DNA from: an uncultured Atopobiaceae bacterium
GTDB taxonomy: Bacteria; Actinomycetota; Coriobacteriia; Coriobacteriales; Atopobiaceae
Length of the DNA stretch: 8,622 bases
Assembly (NCBI GenBank): GCA_944321005.1
Contig: CALUJT010000081.1
Span: 1-8,622 of the forward strand
Direction of reading: 5' to 3'
A program made the translations under genes and the position numbers. Shown one piece after another: positions 4,988-8,622 of the stretch. Every line of letters starts with the position of its first letter. The stretch's first letter is position 1. The notes under the pieces were generated by a model. That model was not told the origin of the DNA and searched no databases. It was given only the letters and a program-made list of their open reading frames with translations.

Positions 4988-6121
4988 ATGAAGCAGCCAA
5001 CCCAGAGATGGTCCGCCGTCGTGCTCGGCGCGGGGCTCTACGGGATCTACGCGGCGCTGCGCCTCGCGCGGCAGGGGAGGGACGTCCTCGTGCTGGAGCA
5101 CGACGACGAGCCCTTCTCCCGCGCCACCTACATCAACCAGGCCCGCGTCCACATGGGCTACCACTACCCGCGCTCCATCACCACCGCGCAGAAGTCCGCG
5201 CACTACTTCAACCGCTTCATGGAGGACTACGGCTTCTGCGTGCACACGGAGTTCGACCAGGTCTACGCCACGTCCGCCACGTGCTCCTGGACCAGCGCGG
5301 AGCAGTTCGTGCGCTTCTGCGAGAGCGCGCAGATCCCCTGCGAGGAGGTCCCCGCCGCGCGCTACTTCAGGCCCGGCCTCGTGGACGGGGCCTTCCTCAC
5401 GCGGGAGTACACCTACGACGCGCACGTCCTCCGGGACCGCCTCCTGGCCGAGCTCGTCGCCCGCCCGGAGGCCCGCGTCACGTACGGGGCCCGCATCACG
5501 GGAGACGCCGAGAAGGACGGCGACGAGTGGCTCGTCCCCACGAGCGCGGGCACCCTGCGCACGCCCTTCGTCCTCAACGCCACCTACGCCTCCACCAACC
5601 AGGTGAGCCGGCGCTTTGGCTTCCCGCCCTTCGACATCAAGTACGAGCTCTGCGAGATCATCCTCTGCGACGCGAGCGACGAGCTCCGCGGCACCGGCCT
5701 CACGGTCATGGACGGGCCGTTCTTCTCGATCATGCCCTTCGGCAAGACCGGGCTCCACTCGCTCACCTCGGTCACCTTCACCCCGCACGACACCAGCTAC
5801 GACGAGCTCCCCAGCTTCGGCTGCCAGGCGCGCTCGGGCGGCGCCTGCTCGCCCGCGCAGCTGGGCAACTGCAACCTCTGCCCGGCGCGCCCGGAGAGCG
5901 CGTGGCCGTACATGTCCTCGCTCGCGCACAAGTACATGAGGGACGACCTGGGATTCTCGTACCGCTCGTCGCTCTTCTCGATGAAGCCCATCCTGCAGGC
6001 CTCCGAGGTGGACGACTCGCGCCCCACCGTGGTGCGCACGTGGTCGGAGTCCCCGCGCTACGTGAGCGTGCTCTCTGGCAAAATCAACACGGTCTACGAC
6101 CTTGAGGAGGTTCTGGGCTGA
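4988..6121 (+). CDS. FAD-dependent oxidoreductase (DAO-fold) of a sugar/glycan cassette
   Basis: The product has 377 residues. The N-terminus is a dinucleotide-binding Rossmann fold: VVLGAGLYGIYAALRLARQG with GxGxxG at 14-19, then the acidic end VLEHD at 35-39 for the FAD ribose. NQARVHMGYHYPRS at 50-63 is typical, as I recall it, of a group of DAO-family oxidoreductases found in polysaccharide and secondary-sugar clusters. FVLNATYAS at 194-202 is the usual second flavin-contact strand. C-terminal conserved stretches include SLTSVTFTPHD (258-268), FSMKPIL...DDSRPTVV (330-349) and SGKINTVYD (363-371). Between them lies a cysteine-rich insert, C279-x7-C287-x7-C295-x2-C298, that may bind metal. 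Substrate unknown. ATG 4988 is preferred because AAAGG (4977-4981) lies 6 bases upstream and the Rossmann strand then starts at about residue 9; ATG 4925 would add 21 residues of low-complexity sequence. First gene of a tight operon. Confidence 0.85.
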   Translation: MKQPTQRWSAVVLGAGLYGIYAALRLARQGRDVLVLEHDDEPFSRATYINQARVHMGYHYPRSITTAQKSAHYFNRFMEDYGFCVHTEFDQVYATSATCSWTSAEQFVRFCESAQIPCEEVPAARYFRPGLVDGAFLTREYTYDAHVLRDRLLAELVARPEARVTYGARITGDAEKDGDEWLVPTSAGTLRTPFVLNATYASTNQVSRRFGFPPFDIKYELCEIILCDASDELRGTGLTVMDGPFFSIMPFGKTGLHSLTSVTFTPHDTSYDELPSFGCQARSGGACSPAQLGNCNLCPARPESAWPYMSSLAHKYMRDDLGFSYRSSLFSMKPILQASEVDDSRPTVVRTWSESPRYVSVLSGKINTVYDLEEVLG

Positions 6122-6123
6122 GC

Positions 6124-7071
6124 ATGGTTGGATCCGAGAGGAAAACGCAGTTCGTGAGCGCCGTGGTGTACGTCCACGACGCCGAGGGCGCGCTGGGGCG
6201 CTTCCTGTGCACGCTCACGGGCGCGCTCGAGGGGCTCTTTGAGAACTACGAGGTCGTCTGCGTGGACGACGCGTCCACGGACGGCAGCGCGGACGTCATC
6301 CGCGCGGTTGCGGCGGAGCGCCCCCAGACGGTCATCAGCGTGGTGAGCCTCGGAGTCTTCCACGGGGTCGAGCGCGCCATGCGGGCGGGCGTGGACACCG
6401 CCATCGGCGACTTCGTCTACACCTTCGAGCGGCCGGGGATCCCCCTGGAGGCGCGCATGGTGGCCGAGGTCTTCGAACGCGCCTGCGAGGGCCACGACGT
6501 GGTCTCCGCCGTGCCCGCGGGCGGCGGCGAGCTCTCCTCGCGCCTCTTCTACGACGTCTTCAACCGGTTCTCCACGCTCCCCGGCCCTCTGGGGACGGAG
6601 CTCTTCACCCTGCTCACGCGCCGCGCGATCAACCGCGTGGGGGCGCTCACCTCCTCCACGCCGCTCGCCAAGGCGGCCTACGCCTCGAGCGGCCTCTCGC
6701 GAAGCTCCGTCGCCTACGAGGCGGACCTGGCCTCCGAGCCCTCCGGCTTCTCCCGCGAGCGCCGCGAGCGCGCCATAGACTCGCTGCTCTTCTACACGAG
6801 CGTGGGCTACCAGGCCGCCAAGACCCTCTCGCTCATCATGCTGGGCGTGACCCTGCTCTCACTCGTCTACGCCGTGGCGGTCTTCCTCACGGGCCGGCCC
6901 GTGGAGGGCTGGACCACCACCATCGTGCTGGTCTCGTTCTGCTTCGCGGGGCTCTTCCTGCTCATGGTGCTCATAGTCAAGTACCTCTCGCTCATCCTCT
7001 CGCAGCTCGTGAGGAAGAGCGACTACGTGATAGGCGACATCCGCAAGGTGACGGGAGGAAAGCAGCGATGA
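6124..7071 (+). CDS. family 2 glycosyltransferase with two C-terminal membrane helices
   Basis: The product has 315 residues. The N-terminal GT-A fold opens with FVSAVVYVHDAEGALGRFL (10-28) and the nucleotide-sugar motif YEVVCVDDASTDGS (42-55). The second acidic motif, usually D-x-D in dolichyl-phosphate-mannose-synthase/GtrB relatives, is here IGDFVYTFERPG (94-105), so only E102 is available at that place. Two membrane helices follow at about 236-257 and 265-291, with a short basic tail (LVRKSDYVIGDIRKVTGGKQR). GtrB-like enzymes move a sugar from a nucleotide donor to undecaprenyl phosphate at the inner face of the membrane, which is the most likely role here; the sugar is unknown. ATG 6124 lies 2 bases after the previous stop. 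GGAGG at 6106-6110 is 13 bases away, so translation is probably coupled to the preceding gene. The end overlaps the next gene by ATGA. Confidence 0.87.
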   Translation: MVGSERKTQFVSAVVYVHDAEGALGRFLCTLTGALEGLFENYEVVCVDDASTDGSADVIRAVAAERPQTVISVVSLGVFHGVERAMRAGVDTAIGDFVYTFERPGIPLEARMVAEVFERACEGHDVVSAVPAGGGELSSRLFYDVFNRFSTLPGPLGTELFTLLTRRAINRVGALTSSTPLAKAAYASSGLSRSSVAYEADLASEPSGFSRERRERAIDSLLFYTSVGYQAAKTLSLIMLGVTLLSLVYAVAVFLTGRPVEGWTTTIVLVSFCFAGLFLLMVLIVKYLSLILSQLVRKSDYVIGDIRKVTGGKQR

Positions 7072-8003
7072 CAAGGGCGCTCGTGGGCCACACGGGCTTC
7101 GTGGGCTCAAACCTGGCCGCGTCGACGACCTTCGACGGCCTCTACAACTCAAAGAACGTGCGCGAGGCCTACGGCACCGCGCCGGACCTCCTGGTCTACT
7201 CGGGCCTGCGCGCCGAGAAGTTCCTCGCCAACCGCCGGCCGGAGCTCGACCTGCGCTCGATAGAGCAGGCGCAGGAGAACATCGAGGGGATCGGCGCCGC
7301 CTGCACCGTGCTCGTCTCCACCGTGGACGTCTACCCGGTGCCGCGCGGCGTGGACGAGACCACGCCCATCGACCCCGAGGGCCTCGCCCCCTACGGGCGC
7401 AACCGCCTGGCGCTGGAGCGCTGGGTGGCGAGTCACTGCCCGCGCCACCTCATCGTGCGCCTGCCGGCGCTCTTTGGGGCAAACCTCAAGAAGAACTTCG
7501 TCTACGACCTCACGCATCCCGTGCCGGGGATGCTCGCGCCCGCCCTCTACGAAGGCCTGGCAGCCTCCGAGCCCCTCGTGGCCGCCTCCTACGCCCAGAA
7601 CGAGTACGGATTCTGGCAGCTGGCACCGGGGGCCGAGAAGGACGGGCGTCTCGCCGCCGCCCTCGCGTGCGCGGGCTTTGACGCCAAATGCTTCACGGAC
7701 AGCCGCTCGCGCTTCCAGTTCTTCAACCTCGCTCACCTGTGGGACCTCGTCGAGCGCGCCCTTGCGCAGGGGGTCGAGCTCCTCAACGTGACCTCGGAGC
7801 CCGTGAGCGCCGCCGAGGTCTACGCGCGCGCCTTCGGCGGCGAGTTCGTGAACGAGAAGGACGGCGCGCCCTTCGACTACGACATGCGCACCGTCCACGA
7901 CGCGGAGCTCGGCGGGGCCGACGGCTACCTCTACGACAGGGAGACCGTGCTCGACGAGCTGGCCGCGTTTCTCGCCGCGGCAGCGAGGGGGGAGGCGCTA
8001 TGA
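7068..8003 (+). CDS. extended-SDR NAD(P)-dependent sugar epimerase/reductase-like protein
   Basis: The product has 311 residues. ALVGHTGFVGSNL (4-16) is the Rossmann strand with G7-x2-G10-x2-G13, the glycine pattern of extended SDR sugar enzymes. VLVSTVDVYPVP (81-92) carries the usual active-site Ser/Thr and the 'DVY' turn. YGRNRLALERWV (109-120) takes the place of the YxxxK helix: Y109 is present but the partner residue is Arg113. RLPALFG (131-137) is the conserved strand before the substrate-binding part. FNLAHLWDLVERAL (219-232) and LNVTSEPVSAAEVY (239-252) match the C-terminal helix and 'N[VL]xS..xxs..Ey' segment of the family. The substrate is most likely a nucleotide sugar or a free sugar passed among its neighbours. 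GGGAGGAA (7053-7060) lies 7 bases before the ATG, which overlaps the previous stop by ATGA. Whether it is an epimerase, a dehydratase or a reductase cannot be said. Confidence 0.82.
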   Translation: MTRALVGHTGFVGSNLAASTTFDGLYNSKNVREAYGTAPDLLVYSGLRAEKFLANRRPELDLRSIEQAQENIEGIGAACTVLVSTVDVYPVPRGVDETTPIDPEGLAPYGRNRLALERWVASHCPRHLIVRLPALFGANLKKNFVYDLTHPVPGMLAPALYEGLAASEPLVAASYAQNEYGFWQLAPGAEKDGRLAAALACAGFDAKCFTDSRSRFQFFNLAHLWDLVERALAQGVELLNVTSEPVSAAEVYARAFGGEFVNEKDGAPFDYDMRTVHDAELGGADGYLYDRETVLDELAAFLAAAARGEAL

Positions 8004-8622
8004 GGCTCGCCGCTTCCAACATAGCCTGGCCGGCGGAGCGGGACGAGGCCACGTACGCCCTTCTCGCCGAGCTGGGCTTCACGGGGCTCGAGATCGCGCC
8101 GAGCCGCCTCTTTGGGCCCGCGCCGTACGAGCGCCTGGAAGAGGCTGCCGCATGGGCGGAGAGCCTGCGCGCCCGCCACGGCCTCTCGGTGCCCTCGATG
8201 CAGTCCATCTGGTACGGGCGGACCGAGGAGGTCTTCGGCGACGCGGAGGGGCGGGCCGCGCTCGTCTCCTACACCCGCGAGGCAATCCTCTTTGCCGAGG
8301 CCGTGGGCTGCCGGAACCTGGTCTTCGGGTGCCCGCGCAACCGCCACGTGGCGGGGCGCGACGCCTCGGTGGCGCTTCCGTTCTTCCGCGAGCTGGGCGA
8401 CTTTGCGCGCGAGCACGGCACCGTGCTCGCGCTCGAGGCCAACCCGCCCATCTACGACACGGACTTCCTCAACGCCACGGCGGACGCCCTCGCCCTCGCG
8501 CGCGAGGTGGCCTCGCCGGGGCTGCGCGTCAACCTCGACCTGGGGACCATGGTCGAGAACGGCGAGAGCGCGGCCGACCTCGACCTCTCGCTCGTGAACC
8601 ACGTGCACGTGAGCGAGCCCCA
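8000..8622 (+). CDS. xylose-isomerase-like TIM-barrel sugar isomerase/epimerase (5' part)
   Basis: The first 207 residues are inside the window and the gene runs off the 3' edge. It opens MRLAASNIAWPAERDE, then LLAELGFTGLEIAPSRLFG, the first barrel strand with a metal-face Glu. LSVPSMQSIWYG (about 63-74) is the second strand, AVGCRNLVFGCPRNR the third, TVLALEANPP the fourth with the conserved metal-ligand Glu, LRVNLDLGTMV the next with Asp, and NHVHVSEP at the window edge supplies the family His/Glu. This is the AP_endonuc_2/sugar phosphate isomerase-epimerase superfamily; members isomerise or epimerise sugars, keto-sugars or inositols with a divalent metal. It starts at ATG 8000, overlapping the previous stop by ATGA, with GGAGG at 7991-7995 four bases upstream. 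The operon very likely continues beyond the window. Confidence 0.85.
   Translation, partial: MRLAASNIAWPAERDEATYALLAELGFTGLEIAPSRLFGPAPYERLEEAAAWAESLRARHGLSVPSMQSIWYGRTEEVFGDAEGRAALVSYTREAILFAEAVGCRNLVFGCPRNRHVAGRDASVALPFFRELGDFAREHGTVLALEANPPIYDTDFLNATADALALAREVASPGLRVNLDLGTMVENGESAADLDLSLVNHVHVSEP

Noticed and set aside
4760..5929. Antisense open frame opposite the CotH end and the FAD oxidoreductase
   Set aside because: Same shadow effect; it crosses two well-supported + strand genes and the leader between them.

Overview
The window looks like chromosome from a very GC-rich anaerobic actinobacterium. Coriobacteriia of the Olsenella/Atopobiaceae type is my best guess. It rests on the strong G/C bias at third codon positions, surface proteins carrying SLH triplets, small zinc-ribbon membrane proteins, and the general style of the genes. 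All supported genes lie on the + strand. No rRNA, tRNA, CRISPR array, transposase or phage gene was seen.

Layout. Bases 1-111 are the tail of an unidentified gene, ending in a small hairpin. Bases 271-4878 form a cell-envelope block: (i) a secreted protein with three SLH repeats and a small C-terminal beta domain (271-1281); (ii) a zinc-ribbon protein with one membrane segment, an acidic stalk and an outside domain (1358-2161); (iii) a 377-base gap holding a terminator-like hairpin, a 229-bp inverted-repeat element, and a short hairpin against the next ribosome binding site; (iv) a large secreted SLH-CotH-kinase fusion (2539-4878). The two SLH proteins are paralogues in their anchoring part.

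Bases 4988-8622 form a tight four-gene operon that runs off the window: an FAD-dependent oxidoreductase with the NQARVHxGYHYPRS motif and a four-cysteine insert, a GT2 glycosyltransferase with two C-terminal membrane helices, an extended-SDR sugar epimerase/reductase-like protein, and a xylose-isomerase-like TIM-barrel sugar isomerase/epimerase. The first pair is separated by 2 bases and the next two pairs overlap by ATGA, so translation is probably coupled. The set reads as a route that makes or modifies an unusual sugar and attaches it to a lipid carrier or surface glycan. Donor, acceptor and product cannot be told from sequence.

The best candidates for something undescribed are the 2201-2429 inverted-repeat element, with four copies of a 23-nt unit in a two-out/two-back arrangement, and the four-gene sugar cassette with its departures from textbook catalytic motifs. 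The SLH-anchored CotH kinase points to protein phosphorylation outside the cell in an organism with no sign here of sporulation.
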